A DNA stretch of 64,000 nucleotides from Epiperipatus broadwayi (GCA_028023455.1 JAQFVV010006221.1:6493011-6557010), one strand, 5' to 3'. Shown: positions 11,226-23,539, counted from the stretch's first letter. Notes: generated by a model not told the origin, from the sequence alone. Numbers and translations: made by a program.

Positions 11226-11408
11226 TTGTTTATAAACAAAGCAAAGCTCCTCACTGATGAAGGCCACAAGCCAGAAACTAGTCTGGGAATATTGGATGAT
11301 ATTGGATAGGGATTTTATGCACAAGCCTTCTGGCATCCATTGATTACTCTGTTTAGCACAGGTGGCACTACTATATGGAATTTTGCTTTGCTTTGTTTAA
11401 AAACAAAT
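11226..11408 (+). mobile_element. 183-bp TIR element with CTGATGA...GAAAC core
   Basis: Ends are imperfect inverted repeats built on AACAAAGCAAAG and CTTTGCTTTGTT. Inside, CACTGATGAAGGCC, AAGCCAGAAAC and GGTGGCACTA match a second copy at 48598-48770; this copy has an extra block of about 35 bp. The middle resembles a hammerhead core, but helix II would start with an A-A mismatch. Non-coding. Confidence 0.6.
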
Positions 11409-11409
11409 A

Positions 11410-12200
11410 ATTGGCTCATCAAATATTCCTTTGAGGAAGGGGGTTACTAATGTAAAAAAGGGATCACAAGTGTAAAAAGTTTAAGCACTACTGTTCTATA
11501 TATATGTTCGCAATGTGCATTATATTTGTTTTTGTTTTTTTTTAATACTATATTTTTATCTTTTATTATACAAAAAAAATCATGTATTTAATTATTAAAC
11601 AAGATTTTCATTAACATTTTAAATGGAAAAATAATTGCTTTTTATTTTTAATTTAAATTATGTGTGCTATTGGAAATGGCTTTAAGTAATAATAATTTAA
11701 TTAATAATAACAAAATATTTTTGGAGATGGAAATACATATGCAAATATAAGGTCATCTATTTATTGATAAGAGTCTCATCATTTTGTGATTCAATGATGA
11801 TATAACATCAAGTTAAAAGTGCTCCTGGATTATATCCAGATTATTTTAAATGTCATTCCAAAATTTTAACAGTCTTCAATATTTGAAATAAAATTAATTA
11901 AATGGTGGCAGGAATTTTAAAATTTTTTTATTTTAACATTTTTTGTTTTCTTAACTTTCAGTTGGACTGCATTGCAATTTCAACATTTATTGTATGATTT
12001 ACTTATATTATTTCGAACTGTATTTGATAGGAATTGTAAAAGATATTTTTTGTGATAATAATGTTTGAAAATGAGAGACAGTTGTGTATTTTTCTGTTTT
12101 GTTTATTAATTTAAAAAACAGAACTGTAAAGTATATTATTAATATAAACTAAAAATTGTTGCTAACAAATTAAATAATTTGAAAACATTCTGTTTAGCAC
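11410..12200. other. Non-coding AT-rich stretch
   Basis: Nothing recognisable beyond low-complexity runs. Confidence 0.5.
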
Positions 12201-12204
12201 TATC

Positions 12205-12305
12205 CACTTTATTGTTAAAAGGAAGTTACCTTGACAACAGTATGAAATTGTTGATTGTTAATGATGTTGGAATTGTCTAAGTGTTGACTGGCTTTTAATG
12301 ATATA
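12205..12305 (+). repeat. Dispersed repeat family P, copy 2
   Basis: About 100 bp in the opposite orientation to copy 1, with TTACCTTGACAACAG, GAAATTGTTGATTG, GAATTGTCTAAGTGTTGACTG and a (TA)n run at its end. It is the cleanest copy in the window. Confidence 0.72.
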
Positions 12306-14455
12306 TATATATAAGGCAAATGATCTCTTATTATATACTTCTGCTGAATCAGCAGTATAAATGTGGTCCTAAATACTTATTCATTATAGATTAAGTCATA
12401 TCAAAATACAATGGATAAATAATGAACATTAAAGAAGACATTTTGGGATAGTAGGTGAGCTTAATTGCATCTTGAAATCATTTGTGTGGTTTCATATCTT
12501 TATTTATTCTTTGAAATGGATAGTATTGAAGAGAAGTTTTCAAATACATTGATTTAATATTATTCATAAGTGAAAAAAGATGAGAATCTGAAAAGCATAA
12601 GAATAATAATGTAACAATCTTCAAGCTGATAAACAAATATTAATGAAATTAATATATTTATCTACAAAGTTAGTAATCATTATGAAGATTGTAACTTGTA
12701 AATTAAATTATGAAATTACTTATAATTTTTAAAATTTGTAAATTTTCTATACAAATATTCCAATACAAGCTCAGTTGCTCGTTCTCAGCCCTATTAGTTT
12801 CTGTTTTTGTGACAGATGAGGAAAGCTCTCTCCGAAGTCTTAAATTTTTTTATTTTACTCTATGGAGACCGGAGTGTCCCCTTTTTTTTTTACCACCAGA
12901 AACCATTTCATCATTGCTTTTGATAAGTGATCTTTTGTCATTCTTAAATATATGAACATCTCATTTTAGCATTTCACTTTCATTTTTTACATATTGTGAA
13001 TTTGATTTATATGGATGTCACTTACATGTATTCTGAACATCCGCCAATGCCATATAGTTTCCTAGTAGTAAACATTTCATGGACATACACACTTTAGATG
13101 ATTTGTCAATATATATCATATTACATATCCGATTTCTCTGTGCATTATATAGGGAACATAAAGTTTATCCTGCTAATATGATCACTTTTATTATTTTTTA
13201 ACTAGTTTATGTTAAAATATACTAAATTTATTCTATAGTATTCTATATTTTTATGCAAATTTTTTTTAAAAAAAAAAAAATCTTATTATTTAATCATTTT
13301 ACTTTGACAAATGTATATTTTGATCTAATTTCATATTCTATAAAAGTAATATATGTTAAGGCTGTAACCTTAAGTCTATGCGCCTAGATGCGACAATAAG
13401 GACGTCTACAAATCTTAACACAAGATTAATGACTTGCTTAATGCTCCAACTTTTTTGAATGTATTTTAAAGTCTAATTGAAATATGAATACAATATATCA
13501 ACCAAATATTTTGAACAAAAAAAAAACCCAAACAAACATAAGTCAGTTATTTTCAAGATAATGCACATTTTGGAATATTTAAACATTTCAAATTACATTT
13601 TGTTTTATATCTCCTGGTTGTTCTCTTATCTGTTTATTATTAGATCATCTGCCAGCACTTAATAAATTTATATATTTACATTTATGTTTATTTATGTAAA
13701 TTTACCATCTCTACCACAAAATGAAAAAAAAAAGTTATGAATTAAAAACTTAAAAGATGTTTATTTTTCACAAAGCATAAAAAATTACCAGTACTAACCA
13801 ATAGAGTTTAATCACTAAAACAACCTTATTATTAAATGTAAAGCTCAGACAATGTTAATGCCTAAATAAAATTGGGATTTATTACTGATCATAGCATAAT
13901 GTTACTTCTAACATTTTATAGCATTTCTGTTATCCAAACTTGACATTACCATCAGTTAATGAGAATTCTCTTAGAGCTTTCAGGAATTTTAAAAAAACCA
14001 CTAGACTTATGATAGGGATGCCCATTGCCAGGAAATTGACCAATTTGTTCAACTTTAACACTATTAGTGTAGTGATCACAAATATCTTCTTGCATCCATC
14101 ATTTCAAACATATCAAGTGTTCTTATATGTATACATTATGTACATTTATAAAGATATACAATTATGGGTTTTTTTAAAAAATAGTATACATATAATTTCT
14201 GAAATTTAAGAGACTAGAGAAGATTAGACTCACTATTGTTTTGCCTTGCTTAACATGAAACAAGACTAATAGTTAAAAAAATATTTTTACTTTTATATAT
14301 TTTGCATCTTCTGCTATTATTTACTTACTGTCTCATGTATTGATTTGCAAGCAATTATCTTTTACTTTCTTTTAAGTAATGTCATTTTTATATTAAACAA
14401 TATGTATGCATATATTACACATATGCTAGTTATTTATTGTATCTATTTATTTCAG
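12306..14455. other. Probable intron or intergenic sequence
   Basis: No exon, RNA gene or classified repeat is seen. If the exon at 14456-14575 is real, the part just upstream is intron, ending in a pyrimidine-containing stretch and TTTCAG at 14450-14455. Confidence 0.45.
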
Positions 14456-14575
14456 ACATATTTTGTGTGGATCTTTGCAATGTCAGAAAGGTTCATTGTC
14501 TCCTCTTGTTCCTGGATTAGATCATACTTTTTCTCGAACTATTATGTCAATTGGTGGTCGAGAATTTGAATGCAA
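14456..14575 (+). CDS. Internal exon of an ADAM-family protein (cysteine-rich domain)
   Basis: The sequence is bounded by TTATTTCAG and AA|GTAAGT, good splice acceptor and donor sites. Read with one leading base, it encodes 39 codons with no stop and ends two bases into a codon; 120 nt in total, so the flanking phases match and the exon can be skipped without shifting frame. The peptide starts HILCGSLQCQKGSLSPLVPG and ends SIGGREFECK. The CG-x-LQC pattern followed about 25 residues later by G-x-EFEC is the signature of the ADAM cysteine-rich domain, which follows the disintegrin domain in these membrane-anchored metalloproteases and takes part in substrate recognition. I cannot find neighbouring exons in the window, so introns must be long. 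Retained pseudogene exon is the main alternative. Confidence 0.62.
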
Positions 14576-15160
14576 GTAAGTTTCATATATGTTCTTACTA
14601 TTCTTTGATTTCTTTTATATGCCATATTTATTAATAATAGTTCTATCATATTCTCAAAAAAAAAAAAAACTTCAAAAAAATTATCAATATTTAATTATTT
14701 GAAATCAAATATCTATTTTATCACAGAATCTTATTTTATATATACAGTATATATAGTTATTAGATATCTTTTGAAAATATATTGACTTTTTTTTAAAATT
14801 ATGGTTTTTACATAATTAACATTGAAAATGATTTCAACCCTTAAATATTTTGGATTTTTATTACATGATTAATACATGACATATAATTAGTGGGAAAATG
14901 TCAGGTGTTATTGTATTTGTCTATATGAAAAATGATTTTCATAACATCTAGTAAAACGCTTCATGCATTTTTAATAAAAAGTAAATAAAATATAACAATT
15001 TGTTGATGTAAATAAAAGAAGAAATTGATCCTTAATTTTCAAAAATATTTTTTACTATTTGAGCCTGCTTCATTTGAAATCCCTTATTTTATATTAATAA
15101 TTTATTCATAAGAAACTGTTAATTGAATTTAGCTAAAAGTTTCATGATACATCATAACGT
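14576..15160. other. Probable intron
   Basis: AT-rich sequence directly downstream of the ADAM-like exon; nothing else recognised. Confidence 0.4.
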
Positions 15161-15715
15161 CATATATATATATTCAAATTTATATATATATTAAATACAG
15201 TAATATATAAATTTAATTTATTTTATTAGAAGTACTTCCAACTATATTCCTTGTAGTCTTTGTCAACTATATAATGTTGAATAATTAAAAGGATATACCA
15301 TTTCATAACTCCCATAATTCAATCAGGAAAAGATGAAAATAAACCTTCATCATCTGTTATAATTGATCATAATAAAACTTGTAAATACAGGTTTAAATTT
15401 GATTATAAAAACATAAAAATTATACAAATTGAACGTTGCTATAATAAATGTAAAATAAAAGCGGCTATATTTATTTCAAGAAAGCATCAAATGTTAATGA
15501 ATAGTCATCATCAAACATTAAAATAACAGAATTGTGGGAGAACTAAATTGAATTATGGGAGTTATGAAATGATATCTCCTTTTAATTATTCAATGTTATA
15601 TAGTTGACATAGACTACAAGGAATATAGTTGAAAGTGAAAGTACTTCTAATAAAATAAGTTAAATTTATATGAATATTACTGTATTTAATATATATAAAT
15701 TTGAATATTATATAT
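15161..15715. mobile_element. Foldback element with about 165-bp inverted arms
   Basis: The left arm (about 15161-15325) and right arm (about 15547-15715) are long near-perfect reverse complements. Paired landmarks are ATTCCTTGTAGTCTTTGTCA against TGACATAGACTACAAGGAAT, and TTTCATAACTCCCATAATTC against GAATTATGGGAGTTATGAAA. The spacer of about 220 bp is non-coding. The structure fits a foldback/MITE-type DNA transposon. I see no clear target duplication because both edges lie in (TA)n sequence. Confidence 0.85.
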
Positions 15716-15760
15716 ATTTTAGAAAGAAAACAGACATGAAACTTAATTTATTATATATAT

Positions 15761-15785
15761 TGTAACGGGCACATATGCCGTTACA
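15761..15785. repeat. Imperfect palindrome TGTAACGG...CCGTTACA
   Basis: A 25-bp near-palindrome (TGTAACGGGC / ATGCCGTTACA). It could be the 5' end of a solo LTR, since LTRs begin with TG and the sequence downstream has promoter-like elements. No matching LTR end was found. Confidence 0.4.
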
Positions 15786-16189
15786 TTATTTTTTAAAAAT
15801 TGAGACATTGAAAGTTCGCATTTAAAAACTTTTTTTTTAAGACATAAAAATTGAAAATTAATTCTATCTTAAACTCGTATATATATAAAATCGCACAGAT
15901 GAAAAAAATTATTAAAATAAAACTTTATTAAAAAAAGAAAAAGTATTTTAAAAGCAAAAACTTAAAAAGATTTAGAGATAAAAATATATCTTTAAGTTTG
16001 CAAAATAATTTAATTAATTCTATTGTATAAAATGGAAATGATTATTTTAATTAGTAAAAGTAAACTAGCCCTTGGGCATTTCAAAATGCATAAGCAAAGG
16101 TCAGATAGGAGAGGAAAAACAATAGGAACAGAATGGCCAATGAAAGAAATCCATCAGGGAATCTGACCTCAATGGAAGGATCATCATCA

Positions 16190-16260
16190 TCGATGACGTA
16201 ATGTCCATTGGATCCGAAAGTTACATATAAAAGAAAAAGTTTAGAAATAAATTTTTAGTG
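16190..16260 (+). promoter_or_regulatory. Promoter-like cluster: CRE-type site and TATA box
   Basis: TGACGTAA (about 16194-16201) resembles an ATF/CREB site. TATAAAAG follows about 25 bases later (16226-16233), and AATAAA lies just downstream. This order occurs in LTR U3-R regions and in TATA promoters. The following 200 nt have an open frame only if a GTG start is accepted, so no protein is assigned. Possible solo LTR beginning near 15761. Confidence 0.3.
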
Positions 16261-17084
16261 AGTGAAGAAAATTTAAGAGAAGACGGAGATGTGTTAAGTC
16301 GGAGAGTTGGAGGTGAAGGGATTGAAAGACACACTTTCAATTCCTTCATTTGTTATAAAAAAATTAAAAAAATGAAACACCGCTTTTCCTATATTGAGGA
16401 CCACAGTATCATCGGGGGATTTAATGCTGGATTCCAAACGGCAAGCAACTGTAAAGGATGAACTTTTCTAAAACAGTAAGAACTATATAACTAATGAACA
16501 TTTCTAAAACCGTAAGAACTTTATGAACTCTAATGAATATTAATTTGAAAACAATAAGAATTCTAATTTCTAAACCTTTCAGTAAATAATACAAATAGAA
16601 TCCTATCTGACCAACGTAAATTAATATTAATAATGTTATTTGATGTTTTGTTTTTTTTTATTTAAAATCATTTCCATTTTTTTTTTTTTTGTTCTTTTAA
16701 GTTTTTTGATTTTTGTTTTTTGTTAAACTAAACTTAAGTCGGGCGTGAATGTTTGCATAGATTTGTAAAATTATATATGTTAGTTTAAGGGAGAGTAATC
16801 TTAGGTTATTTGTTTTGTAGTTGAATTGGGTCAATGGATTGGATATATTGGTGTAATTAGTAGATGTAGTATGAGATTCGCTACTTGCAGGATCGATTTA
16901 TACACCCCCCCTTTTTGCCTATGGAAGGGATAGTAAGACGGAAAATGCAGTCCCTTCCTATGGAGTTTTTTGTTTATTGTTCTTCTTGCCAATAGATGTA
17001 GCATTCCTATTTGGTTGAGAGTCAATGTCATCTATTAACCATGCTGTTCAGATGTACATTCCTGACAGTATGTCATTTTGGTGC

Positions 17085-17114
17085 TGATGTATTCATGCTA
17101 CATTGAATACATCA
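17085..17114. repeat. 10-bp perfect hairpin
   Basis: TGATGTATTC and GAATACATCA flank a 10-base loop in otherwise unclassified, slightly GC-richer sequence. No terminator-like role is expected in an animal genome; it may be the internal hairpin of an unclassified element. Confidence 0.5.
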
Positions 17115-17433
17115 ATATATCATATGGATTGGCGTTGGTTTTGACTGCGAACTTTTGGCCTAAGGTTAAATCAGGGATAAAATATTTTTCTTTTCAAATG
17201 CAATTTATGTAGTTTATTCATACTCGACACTTAAATAAACTATTAAATTCATCTGTGCGAACTTCAAAATAAAAGTTAAAAATGTAGTTAAATGCTAAAG
17301 TAAACATACTAAAATAATAATGCTAAATTTTATATATATGTGCGTAAATAAATGTTTGTGTGTTAATTACTGGCAGTGGCTTATTTTATATTTTTAATAT
17401 TTAAAATATTTTCTGATAAGAATCTATATTTAT

Positions 17434-17625
17434 AAATGTCTGCGTCTCACTGAGCTAGTGACATTGGGCTAACGGTCAGAAATAAAATATATGTAAAATA
17501 AGATCTTAACAGCGCGTATCTGCCTACTTTATAAATTTTCTAGGTTCAAATGCCTAGATGGCGCCCTTGTATTGCAGATACGGTAAGTATGATAAACTTC
17601 ACTTCCTTTCGGACCATTATAATAT
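17434..17625 (+). mobile_element. tRNA-related SINE with split head
   Basis: TTGGGCTAACGG near 17465 approximates a Pol III A box, and GGTTCAAATGCC near 17543 approximates a B box with one extra base. CGCGTATCTGCCTAC and CTAGATGGCGC between and after them are common tRNA-SINE wording. The boxes are further apart than normal because about 35 bp of AT-rich sequence sits between TAACGGTCAG and CAGCGCG. The TTGCAG and GGTAAG strings inside resemble splice sites, but the SINE reading explains them better. Confidence 0.5.
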
Positions 17626-17629
17626 ATAT

Positions 17630-20400
17630 ATACACACACAATAGTAGAAAAAAAATACAAATACCAGAATACCATTAGAATTACTATGTAGGACACTTTT
17701 TTTGTTTGAAGAATAGCTTATATTCCATGTTAGATGAAATTATTTAAACCATAGCCAAATTTATTTCTCATCTATTGAAGTTTAAGTATAAAGTAAAAGA
17801 ACAGTTTTCTTGGAAAGATGACTAGACTATCATGTAAATGTTCTAACATGCTAGCCTATGTCATAGGTTAATACAGTACTGTTGTTTGGAGAAAAAATGC
17901 TCAACCTAAACTTGTAGATATGCAATTAAATATTACTATACCACACATATCCACTTCCCTACATTAGCTTATAGTCCTTTTATGTATTTCTCTACCAGAT
18001 GTCAGAAGATAAATTATCTTCCAGAAACTGTTTAAAAAAGTATTAAATAGATCAATATGTCTTACTAATAACTCAAAATATATTTCCATTTCTAAGACAC
18101 ATCTCAAATCAAGATTTGTTTTGAATATTCTAGCTAGAATTTCTTCCAACAATTGAAAAATTATGATGTAATAAATGGATATTTTATAAACTCCAAACAA
18201 ATCTCATTAACAGTACAAGATTATCCATAGTCGCTATGCTTATCTATTTCAGAAAAGGAATTACATAATTCCTGATTTATGAAACTGTCCCAAACAAAAA
18301 CTGTGCATACAATGGTATAATAAAGCTACCCATGATTTTTTTCCAAATTGAAATCTTTATATATATTTTTGTAATGTTTATCAATAGTTAATTATCTTAA
18401 AAATGCTTATACTAAATAAATGGCATGAAGTCATTTTTTGCATGAAAAAGAGTCCGATGATTTTGAATGATGACAGAGAAGGATATCATTTTTTTATATA
18501 TTGTTCAATGATGAGCTTATAGAGAGACTACTAATTTAATTTAAATGTTTGGGTGATTTTGTGTGATATGTAAGATCATTCTCATGTTCCTAATTGTGTG
18601 TGTGTTGTATGAATTGGAATCATTATTATCTTAGTAAATAGCAATGTTATATATTTTTAAAATTAATAAAAGCTTATTTTTTTTATAATAAATAATAAAG
18701 ACATTACAAATTATCTTGTAGCCAGACATCTTGAACAAAATGAAATCATTCCGTGGATTCGAACTATGAAATGTTTTCATGCAAGTTGAAGTACAGAATA
18801 ATTTGTTAATTTATATCTGACTCATTTATAAATGAATAAATAATATTTATAAGTGAATAAATAAATGTTTTATTATTTATTGTGATATATATATAATAAT
18901 TAAAACAAGTTATAAATTTCATAACTTGCTTTTAAGCTTGCATTTTATGATCACTAGATGGAGATTACCAGTAGCTCTAAACAAGTTTTGTTTTTATAAA
19001 TGCCGAAAGAGATAGAATTTAAAATCTCTATCGTTATCCCCACCTCCAGACCCAGCTGGTTTCAAGTTTAATCTTACTTTAAAAAAATAAAAAGCAATTT
19101 TTTTTAAAAAAAAAACATTATTATTAGCAAAATATGATCTTTATTCTGATTTATTATAAATTAAAAAATATATATTTAAATTATCTATTTGCTAATAATA
19201 ATATATGAATAAGTAAGTGATTATTCATTCTAGCATTCTCAAATATTCAGTTCAGACTAAAATATAAATAATGTTAAGTGCTGTGCTTTAAGAATATTTT
19301 TAGAATTGAGTAAAAATATATTATTTAAATTCTTATTTATTAATAAATAATGTATTAGTACCCCACAATTTTTGCAAAAATGGGAATCAGATCTCCATTA
19401 ACACGAAGTTCGACATTAAGTGAATTAGGCAGTTTTCCATATAAATGCATATACAATAAATTTTCAATTGGTTTTTTAAAGAGATCAGATAAATTAATCA
19501 ATAGTTGTTTAAGAATGAGTAAACACAAGTCTATTAGAAATTATAGATGAGCAATTCACCAAAGTCCAGTACACATAAAATATAACTTAACTGTGAGCTT
19601 TATGCATGACTTAGATATTATAATTCAAAACATTCCATAATTATTATTTTCAAAATGCGTATACTATATATATATCTTTAATACTATAATTGTATATGTT
19701 AAAAAATTGTAGTTAATATTGAATACATATGGTCATTAGATTTTTTTAATAAATAATTTTATCTAATCATTAATTTATTAAAAAAAAAATATTCTCATTT
19801 ATTTGCTTATGACAAATCTACTACTCAATTATCTCTGAAAATGTTAAGACTTTTAATGTTAAAGTTATAAACCAAATAGAAACTTATTTTTTAAAATTTG
19901 TAGCAAAATGAGAAAAGATGGGGGAGGGGTATTAATTTTTTCTAAAATGAAAAAAGTAAAAAAAAATAATAATAATAACTACTGTAAAATAAAAGTATAG
20001 ACTCAAATTTTAAAAAAATATATACATATAACAATAAATATTTAATCTATAACAGGTATTTATATTACTTAGAGTTTGGGACTATTGAAAAGAGATGATG
20101 AATGAAGAACTTTAAATTCATATTCAGTGAATTGAGAGTTCAATATATAGTAGCAAATCCATTTATTAATATTATATAGATCCCAGGGGAATATGGAAAG
20201 CATATGGGGGAGGGGGTACAGTGATTGTCAGGTAAATAAGTACATTATTATTAATATACTCCAAGAATAGTTATCAATATTTTTGGGCTATTACATGTTG
20301 GTATTGTCTGTCAGCAACAGTACAAGTCTCTTTTCTGACACAGTGAGATTGCTTAGATTTTTTAACTTACTGCAGAGTTCAATAACTCAAAATGCTCATT
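17630..20400. other. Non-coding AT-rich stretch
   Basis: No gene is recognised in this 2.8-kb stretch. AT-rich low-complexity sequence dominates, including AATAAATA-rich sequence near 18825-18890. Confidence 0.5.
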
Positions 20401-20605
20401 TAAGATTCAAGGTAGCTGGTGGGATTTCCAGATCAGTGCCTACTCGAGGCTCACTTCTGTAGCATCTGCCCACATGTGCACGATGTACTGCATGGTACAT
20501 TCTCCAACTGCTTGTTTCTTATTATAATGAATAGTGGATAGCGGGTAATTTACCGAAAGCCAAGGGTATAGAGAGCAAAATGGTTGGGAACTCCTAATAT
20601 AATTG
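20400..20605 (-). mobile_element. hAT-like element end
   Basis: On the minus strand the segment starts TTAGGAGTTCCCAACCATTT, close to the CAG-x-GGTTCCCAACC ends of hAT elements. About 200 bp of moderately GC-richer sequence follows. The opposite end was not located, so this may be a truncated MITE. Confidence 0.4.
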
Positions 20606-20609
20606 GATA

Positions 20610-22515
20610 AAAAATTACTTTTAACATAATATTTTTCTAACATATTTATATTTTATTAACACAATCAATTAAACTTTTGTAATCATAATTCAATATATAA
20701 AGTAAATACAGTCAGAAATTAAAAATATTATATGTTAATTAAAAAAGTTAACACAAAAAAAGTCATTTTAAAAATAAATGCAATTTTTTTTTATATATAT
20801 AAGTTCAATAAAACATTTTGTATAGTACTAAAAATGAAAGAAGTTAATTCTTTTTCCTTCTATATGGTTAAAGAAATCCAAAATTAGTTTATTGCTAGCT
20901 AAAATTAAATTTCTAGGGTTTTTTCCAATCCTTATTTTTCATCATAAAAGAATTTGAGTATTTAAAAAAATGGATTGTATGTGTAGAAGGTGATGATAAA
21001 ATAAATTAACAAATTTTATTATTTTTATTGTTACAACATTTATTTTGTCATAAAAATATAATACGATAGAAAATATTTTAAATTTTTCTTTAAATATCAC
21101 TTAATTTATTATATGTTATGAATGTTATATGCAATGTATAATAAACTTTAAAAAGTTTGGAAAATTGCCAAATGTACTCCCACTCTGAAAAAGAAAAGAA
21201 TAACTGGCACAATTTTGATTAAAGTTATAATTTCATATTGCTGAAAAGCTCATATGCACACAATTTAAAACCAGCATCCTTTCAGTGACAATCTAATAAG
21301 TAAGAACCATTATGTAAAGTGCACTTGTAAATATTTTCATTTTATAACAGGTAAGGGATGAAAAATATTCAGTTATGTGTATTTTTTATTTTTGTGAGTC
21401 AATATTGAGTTTTCTGATATCAATAAAAAATATTTATATCAATTTGCTATTAATAAAAATCTGAAGTTAGCTGTTGATTGAAAGTTGGTGCTTTGCATAT
21501 TAAATAAAGAAAATATTTTTTAAAAAATAAATTCTTATTTGAATACAATTTATTTGTTGTGAAACTTTTTCTATATACCTATATATTATATTGTTTAAAA
21601 TTATTAAAAGAAATTTTAAAAGAAATTATACATTATACAATCCAAAAGCTAGAGTTATATAAAGTCAAAATAAAGAAAATATATTGGATAGTAATTTATT
21701 TTTTCACTAGAACTTCTAAAATGGCAGTATTTGTTTCAAGTTATCTGTAACTGACCTTATTCATTTTTCCATCAACAACTTTTAAATATGCATGAGAAAA
21801 TGTTGATAGCAAATTCATCTGTGAGACTGCTATTCCACATCTGCACTTTATCTCTTGATTTTTTTTTTCATGCTACTTAAACATCTTATAAATTTGTGCT
21901 TTGACCGAAATCAGTTTTAATACATTAATTAATGTAGCAAAATTGAAAAAAACTAAAAAGCTTAAAGAAAATAATAAATTAGAAACAATAAATATTATTT
22001 TTAAGAATATGAATAATTTTATTTAGTAAATAAACATAATGATTTCTAAATGCTTTAATAAAACTGGATATACATACATCTATATATGTATACACACAAT
22101 ATAATTAATTATTTGAAATTTATAGTTTGCGTTTTTTATACATATATATGAACAGAGTTATATTTATTATGGAGAGTTATATTGGTTAACGTTATTTTAA
22201 AAAAAAAAAAAAATCATAGTTATTTTGCTTATAAAAATATTTTTTCATGATTTAATTTTTTAGTTGAATTTAAATAATAGGTTAAAAATGTATGTGCAGC
22301 TGATCAAAAATGAAGACAATATAAAATGACAAAACCACAACAACATATTTTTCCTTTATTCACTATAATAATGTAAACCATGATAAAGTTGCAAAAACAG
22401 CAGAGAGTCAAGTTAATCTATGAACAGGTAATAGAAGAAATTTAATTAATTAATGATTTCTAAAATAAGGAAGCTTTCTTTTATATTTAAAATAATTGTT
22501 TAATTTAATATAAAA
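20610..22515. other. Non-coding AT-rich stretch
   Basis: No gene or recognised repeat; several A and T homopolymers. Confidence 0.5.
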
Positions 22516-22520
22516 AAAGT

Positions 22521-22621
22521 GTTGGTGGTCGAGAGGTCAGCACAGCTGCCTTACAAGCAGTTGTCCCGGTTAGCGGGTTCACTTCCCGGCCTATGCTATG
22601 TCACATGAAAAAAAAAAAAAA
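22521..22621 (+). mobile_element. tRNA-derived SINE with poly(A) tail
   Basis: GTTGGTGGTCGAGAGGTCAG contains a full A-box match (TGGTCGAGAGG). CAGCTGCCTTACAAGCAGTT forms the anticodon arm with TAC in the loop, and GGGTTCACTTCCC is a near B box one base off consensus. A run of about 16 A follows at 22608. The head shares its wording with 7816-7893 and 32559-32632. A decayed tRNA-Val pseudogene is the alternative, but shared copies and the A tail favour a SINE. Confidence 0.72.
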
Positions 22622-23535
22622 AGTAAATAAAATTAGAAAACTATGAAACATTATAAATTTGTTAAGAATTTAAAGATTATTAATTTAATGCAATCAAAAA
22701 ATAAAATATAATGAAAAGTTTGTGAACATTTTAGTACTGATTTCAATAAACAGTGAAATTCTGTAATCCTTATCAATTAGTTCTTCATTCTATACTATTT
22801 TGCATGGTTAGAATTGAGTAATTTTAGAACAATTTTATAATAGTTTTTAAAGTTTTATTAAACAGAAGTCTCATGGACTTTCACTATATTTAAATTAACA
22901 GAAAAAAAAATGCTAATGATTTAAAAATATGATAGTCATTTGCAGTATATCTTATATAAAGTTTATATTATATAAAAGAGTATGAACAAGGCTAAAACAG
23001 ACATTTGATGTTGAGCATCTTTATCAAAGCTAAATTAGCTTTGATGAAAATGATCAGTAATGGAAGTCTGGATTAGTAATTTTTGAAATTTTTCATCATA
23101 TTATTTATTATTTGTCGACACATACTTGTGGAATATAATGTTAAATTTTACTGTTGTTTAAATATTTTAAATTAAATATTGTGTATTTATATAAGATTTT
23201 ATAATGTGTTTTATATAGTTACAATATGTAATCGATGCTTACTAAACTTAAAAAAAAAAAGCTTAATTATATAATTGGAAAATATCAAAAATTAAAGAAA
23301 TATACAGTATCTGAATACTTTTTCAGTAGTTAAAAAGGAAACATTATACTACATTTAAATTCAAATCTTAGACATAAAAGATTTAATAACAATTCATCTA
23401 GCTTTTTTCTAAAATGTGATTTCTTTGAATTTTAATATGGCACAATGACATAGCATTTTTTGTTGTTATGATTTTATGAAATACATTTTTACAGCAGGTT
23501 TACTAGAAGTATTTTGTGAATTAAAAAGGAGTAAA
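22622..23535. other. Non-coding AT-rich stretch
   Basis: Nothing recognised apart from a short hairpin TCAAAGCTAAATTAGCTTTGA near 23024. Confidence 0.5.
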
Positions 23536-23539
23536 AATA

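Noticed and set aside
16258-16461. 67-codon open frame after the TATA-like cluster
   Set aside because: It needs a GTG start, has low-complexity basic sequence and no recognisable domain; not credible as an animal protein-coding gene.
17540-17586. Candidate downstream ADAM exon between TTTCTAG and CGGTAAG
   Set aside because: The peptide does not continue the ADAM cysteine-rich pattern, and the segment is better explained as the B-box part of a tRNA-related SINE.
22521-22600. Functional tRNA-Val gene
   Set aside because: The B box deviates, the acceptor stem does not pair, and related copies with shared tails show that it is a SINE head.
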